Notes: generated by a model from the letters alone, not told the origin. A stretch of 45,608 nucleotides of DNA from Apostichopus californicus (GCA_020650975.1 JAIPMN010001294.1:2339-47946); one strand, 5' to 3'; counted from the stretch's first letter, positions 1-12,562 are shown. A program made the numbers and translations.

Positions 1-38
1 GTAAATTACGGAAAAATCGGTCATAGAGCCATCTCGGG

Positions 39-265
39 CCCAATTGAAATTTGCGTGTGGCAAGGTCACTAAAGTAAAAAAAGTTTGAAAGATTGATGCT
101 TTTATGCCGTATTTATATATATCCCGATAAATGCAACAGTAAGTGTTGGAACTGGAAGACATGTCAGACGTGAACAACCTAATGTCTATGTGAGGAGAGA
201 ATCCACGTGCAAATTTCAATTGGGGCATGGACGTCGCTTAGGCAGAGTTTTTTGGGGCCGAGATG
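39..265. repeat. Interrupted inverted repeat at the left edge
   Basis: The 22 bases at 39-60 (core CAATTGAAATTTG) pair with the reverse complement at 203-224 with two mismatches. Just outside the arms, CATCTCGG at 30-37 is matched in reverse complement by CCGAGATG at 258-265, with about 30 extra bases on the right side. The loop is about 142 bp. This looks like an old MITE-like palindrome or a cruciform-forming repeat. I see no clear target-site duplication, and the window edge limits the left side. No coding potential. Confidence 0.55.
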
Positions 266-417
266 TGTTAATACTCTCCATACCACTTTAAATGTAATAC
301 GAATAGGAAATGTGTGTATGCTCGAGCGAAACAAAACATCGTGTAATTATTACTTACGGTAGCGCACACTGTCACTAATGTTTGCACAGTGTGAAAGTTC
401 TGTTTGCGGACCTACGT

Positions 418-465
418 GAAGTTGGGCTAGAATATGGGCTAGAAGTTGGGCTAGAATATGATTCC
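418..465. repeat. Two-copy 24-bp direct repeat
   Basis: Two adjacent 24-bp units both begin GAAGTTGGGCTAGAATAT and diverge in the last six bases. A third partial GGGCTAGAA lies between. On the minus strand it would encode a short Ser/Pro/Thr/Tyr repeat, but nothing else supports a gene there. Confidence 0.8.
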
Positions 466-1067
466 TCCTGAAGCCCTAACCATGAGGCATGCATGTGAAT
501 AAACGCAATAGGCATTGCATGTAGTGAGAAAATTGTTAGAGCTATGACTAACCACTCGATTGAGTTCAAATGCGGTTGTATTTCAAGCTCAATGGAACCT
601 TTCTGTTGGATTTAATGACGTACGGAACAAGGAACGTTTATGTTTTACAGTAGGCCTAGTGCATACAAGCGATTCTACTTTGTTTAGAACTTTGGATTTT
701 CTTTCGGATGTTATACTAATCTACGTTTGAGACTATCATCACTATTATTATTGTGCCAGTTTGACAGGTAAGTGAGCACATTCATACAGCACTCTGTATA
801 AAACCTGCCAACAACGTGATCTTGTGATTTACGTTACTTTGGGTCAGCTTGCGAGTTACCTCTTCAGATATTGGGAAATCGTTGCAAAATCGTCGCAAAT
901 TTCGTAAAAAAAACTTGTAAACACGTGGTGAAGTAATCAAGAAACACCATGATATTCATTATCTATTTATGTCTTGAACATTACGCCGGAAAATAACAGT
1001 TATGCTGACACGAAATGCACGCACAGCTCCGTACTGAACTAGTGCACAACAGAAAAGATCATCACAG

Positions 1068-1075
1068 TGACGTCA
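1068..1075. promoter_or_regulatory. CRE palindrome TGACGTCA
   Basis: Full 8-bp CREB/ATF-type palindrome. It is one of five in the window (also 3472, 4086, 20801 and 25545). The sequence match is certain; function is not shown. Confidence 0.3.
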
Positions 1076-3471
1076 TTCACTGACCTGAGGGCTGTTCAAG
1101 GTTTGCAAATTCCTAAATTCGTATCAATTACGGAGACGAAAAAACGATGTTTTAATTCCCTTTTTTATAACTTTCCGGTGTGCTATTTGGAAAATTAAAA
1201 AAATATGTTGCTTGGTAACATATAAACTACATTATATATGAAAAGGAGAGATTTTTTTTCTGTCACTATCGTTCTACTTTAAGTTAGCTAACCGATTTGG
1301 AGAGTCAATTAAGCAACTACATTGTGTCCAATGTCAGTGTATCTTACAAACATGCTACCAGATTTATAGAATTTTCAAGTCTCTATGTTGTTGTGGTATG
1401 CCCAGATGAGAACTTGAAGCCTCAAGAAGGATACTGTGAAGAGCATGAAACCAATCATGACCACTTATTTAGACCTGTTGCTATGCTCATGACAAAGGGT
1501 TAGCAACCATCAACTTTTGATGAATTAGCTGATTTTGTGTGATGCTTATCTATAATTTGTTTGTTCATGTTCTAGGAACAGTGCAGCTGTAGTAATGATA
1601 TTTCCTGGAATTAAGATGGAGGTTAGCCTAAAAATCATTCTCTCAGTAATTGAGAAGTGATGTTTTTATGCACAGCTTGGATAAGTGGTGCTCATGGAAA
1701 TAAACATAATTTCAGTTCATACATTTCATCAGAGGCAAGGAGAGAAAAAATTGAATTGTGTTATTTTTGTATTGATTTTCAATACAGAGGCAACAATAGA
1801 ACAAATAAAATCATGATATATTATTGATTTCCAATAACATTTGTCAGATTGTGGTAATTATTTTCACAGTTTTTGATTTCCCCACATATATTCATGCACT
1901 GGATTTACCATGCAGAGTGTCTGACATGATGGAATAAGTACCAATATTATGATTGAATTGATGAGACCTGACCATGGATAACGGTAGGTGGGGATGAGGG
2001 AAGAGGAAGAGGAGCAAGCTGTTAAGGGTGATGAAATCAATTAAATTGAGATTGGAATGCTGATTAAATTATGATAAATAATTTTATATATTTTGATGGG
2101 TATGGACTAGCTATTTCAGGCACTGGAAATGTATATCATTTTGTATGCAGTTTATGCATCTCTCTCATTGTACTAGAATACATACATTTACATTTATACA
2201 AAGTTCATTTTTCTTCTGTGAGGGACTCTGGGTGTTCACCAGGTCTGGGAAGAGTACTTGCCATGCAAGGCCTGGATATTGCAGAATTTTGCAGCCATTC
2301 AGACCTGATATAGTAGAGCTTTACCAATGTTCATTTTTTTCTGATTGGCAATCATGCCATCAGCATAACTGATAATTTTTTCCCAATCTGTCTATGATCT
2401 ATATAACTACCTACCTGAAGGTTCTCCATGCTTGTTCTGCATTCCAGATTTTTCTGTGAAACTTTGCTGCAATTATTGCCAGTTAAGGGTCACAGATGCA
2501 ATACGTAGTCTGGCTTGATTAAACTTAATTTAGTTGTCAACTAGCACAAAGTGCAATGTTATTATTTTTCTTCTTATGTGGTTTATTGTGTAAATCTAGG
2601 AGAGTTGTTTGGACTGTATAAATTGTATTAAATTCACATATGTCAATTACAGTATTACTAAGTTGAAGGTGACTTCACTTTCTGAATTCTTTTTGGTTTT
2701 CTTTTGTTATAAGGTGTTTATTACTGTTTGCATTAATATTACATCTATGGTACATGAGGCTACCATGTAATATTCCACACTAACTCAGTAAATTAGTAAG
2801 GTATTTATTTCTCTGAAAGACTTATTCAAGCTTAGTTTTCTTTCAACTTTCCTCTAATAGTGCAAGTCACGTTTTACCTCTGTGGGTGTATGTGAAGATT
2901 TCATAAGACCTATGAGAATTTCAAATAGAAAACGGAAATTGAAACTGTGATAAAGGTGCATCTAGAGGATGGAGCTCATAACACAGTCTGGAGATTTCCA
3001 TGATATCACTGTCATATATGCAATTCAAAGCTGTCATGTGTGAAGCAGTGGACTGAGTGATAGATAATTATTAAATTGTGGAGATGGGTGGAATGATCTC
3101 TGCATGACCGACAGAGATAACTTACTGTTGTGTCCCTCACATCATGAAGGATTGTTCCTTTTGCACCCTGTGTTGCATGACACAGTGCTTATAGTAAAAT
3201 GTATTCCTAGCTGTGATGATATTTGTTCAAAATACCCCCTTTTCCCCGGCCCTCCCCACCCGACAATTCTGAAAAGTCACATAAGGTTCATTCATGCTCA
3301 AACTTCAAATTGCATGCAAGTTCATGTCATTTTCCTTTACTGAGACAAAAATTACTGTCTAATTTAACATTCCCAAAGGCATCTCTGCATGGCAATATTT
3401 TTGAGGTTCAGATCATATCTTTGAAAGCACTTTTGTGAACTTTAATGCGATTTATTTAACAGGCTGAAATT

Positions 3472-3479
3472 TGACGTCA
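3472..3479. promoter_or_regulatory. CRE palindrome TGACGTCA
   Basis: Exact CREB/ATF palindrome in noncoding DNA. Another lies 614 bp downstream at 4086-4093. No core promoter is visible beside it. Confidence 0.3.
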
Positions 3480-4085
3480 GCACCTATGACAGGTCTTATA
3501 AATGTTCCCAGATATTAACTAAATTATCACAAATAACTGACATGTTTTTAGAACAATAGAAATGCAGATTGATGTTTCATCTGTACCATTGATATGTAGA
3601 TTCAAACTTCTGCCATGTCTTAATTATACTGAAGTGTTTAGAGTAATCCGATAAAACAAATAAATAAATGAACGAATCCTGCAAGACATTCAACGATGAA
3701 GACAGAAAAGTACAGAGACCTTTCAATTTGATGTCGTCATATCTGAAGGGCTTTTTATGAACTTTTTGCTGGTTTTCCCTTGATTCTGTGTTATCAGGTC
3801 AAGATAAGAATCACCCCATTGTCAGTTAAGAGAGATATGTTTGCACCCTCCAGGCAGTCCTATTCGACTGTTCTTGAATTTTTGGACTCCAAATTTAGAC
3901 AAACTTTAAGGTTTCTATAGATCTTCCATCGAAGCATTTTTTCTCTTTCGGTGAAATTGGGTCGTCATTTGATCGATATAAGATGACCAAAGCAAAATAG
4001 ATTGTGGTTAAAGCTGAAGTATGCATTGAAGGAAGATGATACAGTATATTTGCGAGGCCTATAATTGCAAAATGTTTTTAGTTTT

Positions 4086-4093
4086 TGACGTCA
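4086..4093. promoter_or_regulatory. CRE palindrome TGACGTCA
   Basis: Exact CREB/ATF palindrome, followed at once by TTACAT, in AT-rich noncoding DNA. Function not shown. Confidence 0.3.
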
Positions 4094-4574
4094 TTACATT
4101 ATTAGAGGTACTATATTTAGCTGCTATTCCAATGACTTATATACAAGATGAGATGTAATGGTAAAAGTGGTAAAAGACCAATAGAAAAGTCAGGGAAGTG
4201 GATTTTTTTTTATTGCTCCTGCCTGTGTCCTTTGGTTCTACACAAAATTTATCATGGAAAAGTTATGAAAGTATATAATCAAGAAAAATTGGGAATCCAT
4301 TTGGACTTCAAGCATTGATTGGTGTTTGACTACAGTCAGCACTACACTGCTTTAAATTAATTCTCACATGGTCTAAAAATACTTGATTTCTTTGATGTAG
4401 TCAGTTCTATGGATGTGTGAGTTAACACCTGCTGTGTGAGCTGTTGGTTGTGATTGGACAAATATTTTCTATACATAGGTATTGAGAAGAGCCTGTAGCA
4501 GTGGATTATAACACCATTGAAAGTAGGCCTACTAGCTGCTACAGCGTTGATTGCAATCAATAATTAAGTAAAAT

Positions 4575-4592
4575 GGGGGGGGGGGGTGGGGG
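4575..4592 (+). repeat. Poly-G tract
   Basis: Twelve G, one T, then five G. It has quadruplex potential and is prone to sequencing and length error. One of about fifteen G- or C-run tracts scattered through the window. Confidence 0.85.
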
Positions 4593-7500
4593 TTGGTTTA
4601 CAGTTATGTAGAATTCAGCTTAGATAAGATCTAGCATATTTCTCAACTTTTCATGTTCATGTGCAAAGATGTGTATTAATGTGTTTATTGGATTCATCAT
4701 ATCAAAATGATAATTTTTTTCCCTCATAAATTTACAGTTGATCATGTTTGGCTATAACCAATATTGATTGTAATACACTGTATATGACAAATAATATGTT
4801 ATATCTATAAAGTGAAAAAAATGTGCAGAGTATTGAGTGTACTGTAGAATTGAATAAACAACGTTCCTAGTAATAAATAACATTATTACAGGAAGGAATA
4901 AAACAGCGCAGGCAACACTCTGAATATCCAGGCCATCATTTCCTGTACTGATCTTGGGAAAGGATGAAGGAAGAAAAATGTGTGACACTTAATGAACAAC
5001 TACAGTCATTTTGAAAAGTGCAACTGATTTCGAAATTTGTACAAGCATAGCTACACAATTACATAAAGGTGACATAATTCACACATTCACAGTGCAAGTG
5101 ACCTAATGTTTTTGTAGAGCCTAGTAAGAGAAAAGTTCATACAGTACTCTTGTACAAACTCATTTTTTTTATTCTGTGATGGGGTTGGGGGGTGGGAGTA
5201 AAAATTGTAGACAGTATTTCTAACTGAGGACTCAACTTTCTGCCAAAAGCTGATAAAGCTAAAAACAATGGCACTTGTATAGTTTAACCATCAGAGTTGC
5301 AGTAATTAGTGTGGTTGGCCACAAAAATGATGAGAAATATTTGGTTGTGTAATAGAGTTAAGACTGAGTGGAATATAAACATCCACAGGCTTAATAAATG
5401 ATCAGAAGTACCATGCAAAACACCAAATTAAAACCCAATGTGTAATTAATTTATTTTTCATCATTTATAGTTGATAAGAATGAATGCGCATGATCATTTT
5501 AAATAGTACAATTACAGAGTTAGAGTGCAGAATGCAGTTTTACCAAAAGTAATGGAAAATACCTTGTAAACAAGTTATGCCAAGAATATCAGGGAGGTCT
5601 ATATTTCTTTCAATCTTCAACTCCCACAGATGACCACATTTGTTATTATTTGGCATTCTGCAAGACTTAGTACAATTTCATTTGTATTACAAAAATGTGA
5701 GGAAAAAAAAGAAAAACAAGGAAGATCTGTAGCCATGTCACAAAACAAGTGTAAAAGTGAGCTATTGCTATATTGGGTTATCAAATTCCATTTGAGGATA
5801 TTAAATATTAACTGTTTCCAGGTCTTTCTAAATCATATATGTGATACAAACGTTAATCGTCTACCACAAGCAATGTCGACAAGACTAATATTAAGTACTT
5901 TTCATGGCTAACTTTATATACATTTATCAATCACAGATCTAAACCAATTTTCACCAAAACAAACCAAAAACTGGAAAAAAATTGTTTTTTACCAAAAATT
6001 ATGTTATCACAGCTGGTGATATATTATTTAAATTGCATTTTAGACTGCACTCAAGAAGTGGTCATGTACTTTTAAAAAATTGGTTTTATTGTCAGAAATC
6101 TTTTAATTAAGAGCAGTAATCACTTAGCATGTAATGTTGATGATTATACTTCGTAAAATGCACAATAACCGTGAGATTCCTCATTCTAAACAGAAAAAAT
6201 CACGACTGCGTGATGGGTATTTCTCTTCCTAAACTTGTTTGTTCCAGCGTAAATTAATTGCTAAAAGGTTTCAAATACTTTGCACTTTTGCTTACATTTA
6301 CTTATCAGCTATAAATAGAGATTTTTAGCACCCACTTGTGATCATTCAAGTGTGAGGCAATGGAGAATATGTGAAGCGCATGTTCAAGATAAATTTCTCT
6401 ACGAAAGCACAGAGATGCAACTTTAGGCTACCCTTAATCCTCACTGAAATGGCTCCTTTGGGGCAACAATAGTGTGTAATGCATTTTGTTGTTACCTCTC
6501 AAATTACCTTATATGCTTTGCATTTCATCGTATGGCATAAGACCTCAAACCTAAGCAGTTATAAATTAATTTTCTCCTTTTAAGTCACCTTAGAGCCCAC
6601 AAATCTCTTTTGCAATAAATCAAAAGTGAAATAGTTTGTCACCTTGTCCCTCTGTTAGTGATGATAAAAGACGTCATTCTCCGTCAGACATGGTCTTCGG
6701 AGCAGTCAGCTGTTGCGATAACAACTCAATTCACAAGTTTACCTGCATTGCAAATCTTCAAATTGAGGGGGTTGTTTATGTATTCCAAAACGGTAAACAT
6801 GTCTATGGATAGAATGATGGCTTTCATTCCTAAGGAGCCAAATGGGAGGCATCAGGCAAGGGTAGGATAAAGTGGTGGAAGGAGTTGAGAATGAAGAAAA
6901 GGTCATTCCTAATATCATAAAAAAAAATTGGGATGCATAATCAGAGTAAATCCCACTAAACCAGCCTTGGAAAACCCTCAGAGAATGTGAATTATGTACA
7001 ATACAACAAGCAGTTTGATGATTCTGTATTGACTCCATACTAACTGCTGAGTCCCTTCACATCAGAAGTGACCATGAATGATAATGATGACTGGCCTAAT
7101 TATTTAGATATTTACAGGTTATTGTACATATTTGCAGCATAACCAAGAGGTATTTGTTACTACGTGTATGGTTTATATAGATGTTACCCAGGCTCTATGC
7201 AATGACTTGATGCCAACAATTGATTCCTGTCTTACAGTCAGATGTATGCAAATAATGAAATGTAAATTATATTAAAAGTGTGGAGATTAGTCACCTCAGG
7301 GATTGGTAGTGTAATAATGAGGTTTTACAGCTGTCAATTTACTGCAATATCATCTCATCATCGTCTCTGTTTGTAAACTTGAGGATGATACTCTTTCGTC
7401 TGAATTGACATCTACTTAAAAGAAATGTACGAATTCTTGATAATTTATCTAATAAGTTTGACAAAAATGTCATGAAAATGTTGACCTCAGTGTTGTAAAT

Positions 7501-7651
7501 TTTATATATATTTTTGTTCTTTAAACATATTCCTCATAAGTCCTCCCCATCAGTTTCTTATGAGGATTGCTATCGTTTCTTTGAATTAAATCAACAGTAG
7601 AGTTCTGACAAGGAAATTATTAACAATTTGAAAAAAGGGCAAAGACAATTT

Positions 7652-7708
7652 GGGGCTAAGATAGGATTTGAACCAGTGACCTCAGGATTTACAACCCCTT
7701 AGTGAAAA
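7652..7708 (-). repeat. tRNA-Tyr-derived SINE fragment (3' half of tRNA)
   Basis: Read on the minus strand, this segment resembles the 3' half of a tRNA-Tyr. It has an anticodon-arm-like GGGTTGTAAATCC, then TGAGGTCACT, then a perfect B-box GGTTCAAATCC (positions 7664-7674 on the + strand). It cannot be a working tRNA gene. The 5' half with D-arm and A-box is missing, and the segment after the B-box does not pair with a visible acceptor strand. The simplest reading is a 5'-truncated tRNA-derived SINE or a tRNA pseudogene. It is unrelated in sequence to the SINE pair at 17219 and 29933. Confidence 0.6.
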
Positions 7709-10700
7709 TTTGGTATGACTCAAGTTTGTGTTTAAAATAATTTTTATAACTGAACTACCTTCTAAAGACACTGTCAAGATTACATCATGTGACTAAGACA
7801 AAAATAGGGAGGAGAGGGGGAATCATATGTTTCAGGTATATGGTCCTGGCATAAAACTTGCACATATCTATATCCAATAACCACTTAAATTTTTAGCTAT
7901 GAGAGCATATAGAAGTCATTCCCAAACCTCTCTGTATTTGAGAATTTTCTCCCGTTTCTAGAAACTAATTTAATATATTCTACATCAATACATTTTCCTT
8001 AACATTTTTGGAAACCTTTAATACCTTAATTAAGGATGGATGGAGAATGCTATGCACACAGTCAAAGTTTGCTGATTGAAGTGAAACTTCTATTGTTATT
8101 TTATTGAATAGCCCCACCATTTTGTCATACACTGGCAAATAGCTATATCCCAATGATTATATAGCAAGTTTAACATGGACCTGGAAAGGTAAATGTAGAT
8201 CTAGTCATTTTTATTCTTTAGAAATGTATATGAGAAGTAGAGTGCATTTCAGAATGTCAGTAAATTAAAACCTCTCAAGATCAGTTTTAGATGATTAGTG
8301 ATTCATTAATTACATTAATGTTCACCTTTCTGTTTAAAAAGAGTTCTAAATAATAATAAAGTGGAGTTGACTAGAGCTTCACTTTTAATGAGATATGCCT
8401 ACACATAATTACATTGTTTCTTTCAATTTTTGAAAGAAGGTACTTTAATTACACTGAAAACTGATCATGGCACAGAGTATTAGGGAACTGAAATCTGTCA
8501 CAAATTTGACTCCTTAGTTTATGAAATAAACCAGAATTAGAAGTAACTTTTTTTCTTCAAGTTAGCATATACTACCTTATAAAGATCCTGTGTATGTAAC
8601 CACCTCTGTTGGAGTTGTTATCATGGAAGTAGATTTCTCTGACTTGCACACACAAGAGGTATCACAAATTTACAGAAACCACTGTACTGAAGAATGATCA
8701 AACTATGTTTGCCCTGTTTTTTTAATTTTCATCTGTGCTCTCAACTTTTTTTGTAAATTCTACATTCATTGTAATAATAGGAGAGATAATCTTAATACAG
8801 GATTGACTGGATGACAAAAAAAGGTTAAAACATGAGAAATTCAAACTTACTTAGGGATGATGCCTTTAAATGGTTCTAACTGAAAGTCCCATCAAGTAAT
8901 CAATTGAATACAAAGTGGTCTGCTTTCAGTATCCCAGAGGATACAAAATGGCTTGTTACGGCATATATAGTTGTCAGACGTGCTGTGTACAGTCATTATA
9001 ACAGAAACAAAGATTCTGTTCTGACTTGTAGATGTAAGAATTACTTTGTTTACACCACACATCATAACATGCCCCTAGCTCTCATCCCTGAAATAAAACT
9101 TCACTCTATCTTCTTCCTTACCCCCCCCCCTCCCTCTCCCCCATCCCACTTCCACTTACCAACAATCCTGGTGATGCCATCAATTGGTAATGACAGATAT
9201 CAAGCCTAGCTTTTTTATCCTGCTATTTGCAGATGTGCTTTAAAGTTTTCCTAAACTAAAAGGAGATACTGCCCTCATTTTTAATAAATTTGCTTGACAC
9301 TTATTTTGTATATGAGGTGCCTTGATTTTATCTCCATTATCATTTTAAATAGTTATGTATAGAATTAACTTAAACTTACCAAGGTGATCATAAACAAATG
9401 GACTTTCATATTGCTAACCTGTTTATAGTTCATATTTATTTATTTTTTCCCCTTTACTCATATCTATTTTGTCATAGCTTTCTTCATTAGAAATATTAAT
9501 TAATGCTATATTGACTCATGCATCAAATGAAATAGTAATCCAAAGCTTGATTGATAAACTTCCTGGCAGCAAGCAAGTACTTATTAAGCAATAATATTTA
9601 GTGTAGTGAAGTAAAATTTGTGGTATATCACCAGGAAAGTAATTATCTTGTTGCTTTGTTTCTTTGCTGGAAACAATTGCATTAATCTAATTAAAATCTA
9701 GTTTAAACTGTGAGAAATGATCACTACTATCATTTTGTATGACATGGTCTGCTATTTAGTGAGGTTTAGTTTATTAAAAATTGAAGTTATGAAAACAATG
9801 ACAAAGATGATATAACTTGATGCATTCTTCATTTATAGCTAATCAGTTCTAAATTGATTAACTCCGTTGAAAAACCTGGATTGAATACGAATGAATATGT
9901 CCTATTTTTGAATTGAATTGTTCATCATTCTTTGAAATGTAGACTCGCTTTACATATATTAAAGTGCCTGCAGTGTTGAATCAGAATAACAGATTAAATT
10001 TAACAAATCAACAAGATATGTCACTCTTAAAAATAACTAGGCTCTTCTCGTAGTTTTATGTGACGATGTCCTTGAATTTATTTTGGAATTAAGCAACTAG
10101 AAACTTCAATATTCAGAATCTTAACAAATCATGAGTGCTCTTTGCAATGAGCCTTGCCAGCATGAACTTGCAGATTTTTAGGAACAAAAAAAAGAAAAAA
10201 AAAGGAAAGAAGAGTAAAAGTAAGAAAAGGTAAATCTAAAAGAGTATGATTCATCAGATGATATAGGCTTTCATCATTGTCATTCACGAAGAGATCTTTT
10301 ATGTTTCATTTTGACAATTTCAATAAGTAATAGTAGTAATGCCAACAGAAACTGTTTTTTTTTTCTCACCATTAAAGACAAACAAAGAGCAAAATTAAAT
10401 GAAAAAAATTAATTTTCCCTTGGTACCATCACATAACATTTTGGTCAAATAATTAACAATCCTCTTACATCCTAGAAATTCATCCTATGATATTAATATT
10501 AAACAACCCATGCTCTGACGTTTAACTTAATATTCACAAGCCAGCATAAAAACCAGGCAAAGTTTTAACTAAGCATCCCTGTATTCTCATCATAAACTTT
10601 CCTTCATATATATATTTTAAATTTCTGGAGCTCAATGTTACATATAGACATGGAATGATACATTCACAAACTACAGAATGTGTACAAACTCCACTGCTTG

Positions 10701-10980
10701 GGATGGGAACTGTCTTCCCACCTCCTCTCTGCAAAAATAAAAAAATTAATGCAACAGACTTTATATGACCCTGGTTGTTTGTGTTTAATGGCAGAAAATT
10801 CAATAAATCTTCTTACTATTGAAAAGGACAATGATTATACTGTTTTTCTAACTTACTAAAAAACTGTATTAAAGATCATACATTTCTACTCTACAATCAG
10901 TGAGCAACAAAAATTTCAACAATTACCTAGCTGAAGCCCAAAAAGCTAAATTTCTCAAATAGTTGCTCCTTAGTACCATA
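7709..10980. other. Noncoding AT-rich upstream DNA
   Basis: I see no supported gene. The stretch contains a C-rich tract at 9121-9148, an A-rich tract near 10186-10230 and ordinary AT-rich sequence. Confidence 0.5.
9121..9148. repeat. C-rich homopurine/homopyrimidine tract
   Basis: Ten C, then interrupted C runs. The minus strand is G-rich with quadruplex potential. Confidence 0.85.
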
Positions 10981-11613
10981 TCTTCATTGTGCTGTACATA
11001 AAAAAAACAAAATCATCATATTCCCATGCATCTCCTCTAAATTCTCGTCAGCCTATCCCTTCCTTCCCATGGATCAATCTTAAAGTGTATTGCAAGGAGC
11101 AGTGCCAGTGCGAGTTCCAGTCGAAAGAGGAAGAAGCTCGTTTTGTGTCTCAAGTTTTCAATTATCTCACAGCCTCAAAAACTATTTCTATCGATAGAAT
11201 TTATCGGAAGGGCAATTTTGTAAAGATGTCGCTACATTTTTAATGCTGGTCTGTGCGGTGTGTACCTAAGTAATTTGATTTGAACGGACTGAAAACAACA
11301 CCGATTTTGCAATCTCTCCCGATCCTTGTGCGGTTTGTGCTTCGTCTTACTTACTACTGTTTTTTTTTTTGTTTTTTTTTTGTCATGCATTGCTGCCTTT
11401 GGTTATTTCTCAAAACATACATCTGTAGATCAATACTCTTGATTGAAGAAATGAGCAAAATCACTGCAGTGGAAGTATTTTCTCGGGCTTCGGCATCCAG
11501 AAGGATTAAAAACTTTGCACTTGACTGCCCTCCGATTGATCATCAAACAAATTAGTTTCTCATCTCATCTGGTGTTACATGTGCATATGTGTTCCTCGGA
11601 GTGCAAGGCCGCC
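10981..11613 (+). promoter_or_regulatory. Candidate promoter / 5' UTR region of the gene
   Basis: Sequence before the coding exon has more CpG and G+C than the DNA further left. A 10-bp palindrome CTATCGATAG lies at 11188-11197; it contains TATCGATA, the DRE/DREF-type core known from arthropod promoters. T-rich runs at 11361-11383 precede a possible 3' splice site ending CTGTAG at 11429, so part of the 5' UTR could be a separate exon. The reading frame of the coding exon is open back to a TGA at 11452-11454 but has only a weak-context ATG (11587) before the chosen start. No TATA box is evident and the transcription start cannot be fixed from sequence. Confidence 0.35.
11188..11197. promoter_or_regulatory. 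DRE-like palindrome CTATCGATAG
   Basis: Perfect 10-bp palindrome containing TATCGATA, 416 bp before the presumed start codon. In flies such sites bind DREF or BEAF at housekeeping promoters. A role in this organism is inference. Confidence 0.3.
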
Positions 11614-12028
11614 ATGGAAGGAATGACAAATGCTGTGTTTCAGTCATCAGACTCCAACTTGACGAGAGCCAGCGTAGGCTCAGAGTCATTTGAAATGCGA
11701 ATGGATGTGGGTGAACCATCATCAGCTAGCTACTCCCAGAGGCTACAGGAGTCTGAGGATCTATTCACGGAGAAGTCGGATGTATTCGAAGATGTGGAAT
11801 TATCCGAGGGTAGGGATACTTTACCTGATGACCTGGATGAAATAGGACGGAGGATGTCGGAGAGAGCTTACCCTTGCAACTGCCACAAATACTGCAACGG
11901 CAGCTCGTCGTTTCATCGGAACGCGGACCGTACCTCCAATGGGGACCTGGAACATGGAGGAAAGTGCAAGAGCATGTGGAGCAGGACCCAGCACTCCAAA
12001 CGGTTGAAAATGATAATACCTCATGGAG
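11614..12028 (+). CDS. First coding exon of an unidentified gene (N-terminal 138 residues)
   Basis: I do not recognise the protein. The ATG at 11614 lies in GCCGCCATGG, a perfect Kozak context, much better than the upstream in-frame ATG at 11587 (pyrimidine at -3). The exon is about half G+C where counted, against about 30% just downstream. It ends at GGAG|GTGAGA, leaving one base of a split codon (phase 1). The peptide is polar and probably disordered. Residues 9-41 are rich in Ser and Thr, residues 44-76 are acidic (ESED, FEDVELSEG, LPDDLDEIG), and residues 86-94 hold a Cys/His cluster YPCNCHKYC with another Cys at 118. Residues 117-135 are basic. There is no signal peptide or membrane segment. 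If the donor is not used, reading runs 13 more codons to a stop at 12067-12069. A regulatory N-terminal tail of a larger cytoplasmic or membrane protein is plausible but unproven. Confidence 0.75.
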
Positions 12029-12542
12029 GTGAGATCTATAGCAATTTAATTACTGCAATATTAAAGTAATAAATTAACGTTATTTAAAGGTATGACTGTT
12101 GGAGGAGGCTCTTAGCAAAATGAAACTGTCCGTCAGATGATGTGTGCATAAGATTGATTTAGGATTGCTGTCACTGCATGAGCTGGCATTCAGCCATGAT
12201 ATATTAGAATTCTTACCCTCTTAGAAAGATTTCAATTGTTCTTGAAGCCTTTTTCCCGTTTCAATAGTAGCCCTTTCTGGGGCTTTACCCTGATTTCAAC
12301 TAAGTCACATTGGAAAGCAGTCTCATCTCAGTCTTCCTCTAAATCTGTACCTGAAATTTTTAAGTATTGCACTTAAAAATTTAAGATATATATTTAAATC
12401 AAGAAGTATCGTTGTGCGCACAATATTAAGTTTGGTATAACCTATATGGTGGTTGTATCTTTTTCATGCTGTCAGAATACTGGTAGAGTTTGGGTTGTAA
12501 TTTGTGACAAAAACGCTAGTTGATTTTATATTGTTTGTTTGA

Positions 12543-12562
12543 TTGCTTGCTTGCTTGCTTGC
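12543..12562. repeat. (TTGC)5 microsatellite
   Basis: Five perfect TTGC units, early in intron 1. Confidence 0.9.

Larger units (their letters stand above)
266..3400. other. Noncoding AT-rich upstream DNA
   Basis: Short open frames here have no recognisable domains and no codon bias, and I regard them as chance. The stretch holds a two-copy 24-bp repeat at 418-465, a TAGGCCTA palindrome at 651-658 and a full CRE palindrome at 1068-1075. I see no other structure. Confidence 0.5.
3401..7650. other. Noncoding AT-rich upstream DNA
   Basis: No credible coding exon is visible. Contents are CRE palindromes at 3472-3479 and 4086-4093, a TAGGCCTA at 4524-4531, a 12-G run followed by a 5-G run at 4575-4592, and a G-rich tract at 5181-5197. 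The frames at 5630-5911 and 6739-7038 are compositionally ordinary AT-rich translations with no motif. Confidence 0.5.

Noticed and set aside
7652..7708. Functional tRNA-Tyr gene
   Set aside because: Only the 3' half resembles a tRNA. The D-arm, A-box and acceptor pairing are missing.
11280..11555. Open frame overlapping the 5' side of the coding exon
   Set aside because: It starts with TTG, includes a poly-Phe stretch from a T-run and has no domain. More likely 5' UTR or intron.
11515..11613. N-terminal extension of the coding exon to 11515
   Set aside because: The codon at 11515 is TTG, not ATG. The only upstream in-frame ATG (11587) has a poor context compared with GCCGCCATGG at 11614.
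11821..12024. Minus-strand open frame opposite the first coding exon
   Set aside because: Shadow of the + strand exon, which has the Kozak start, donor site and phase-matched partner.
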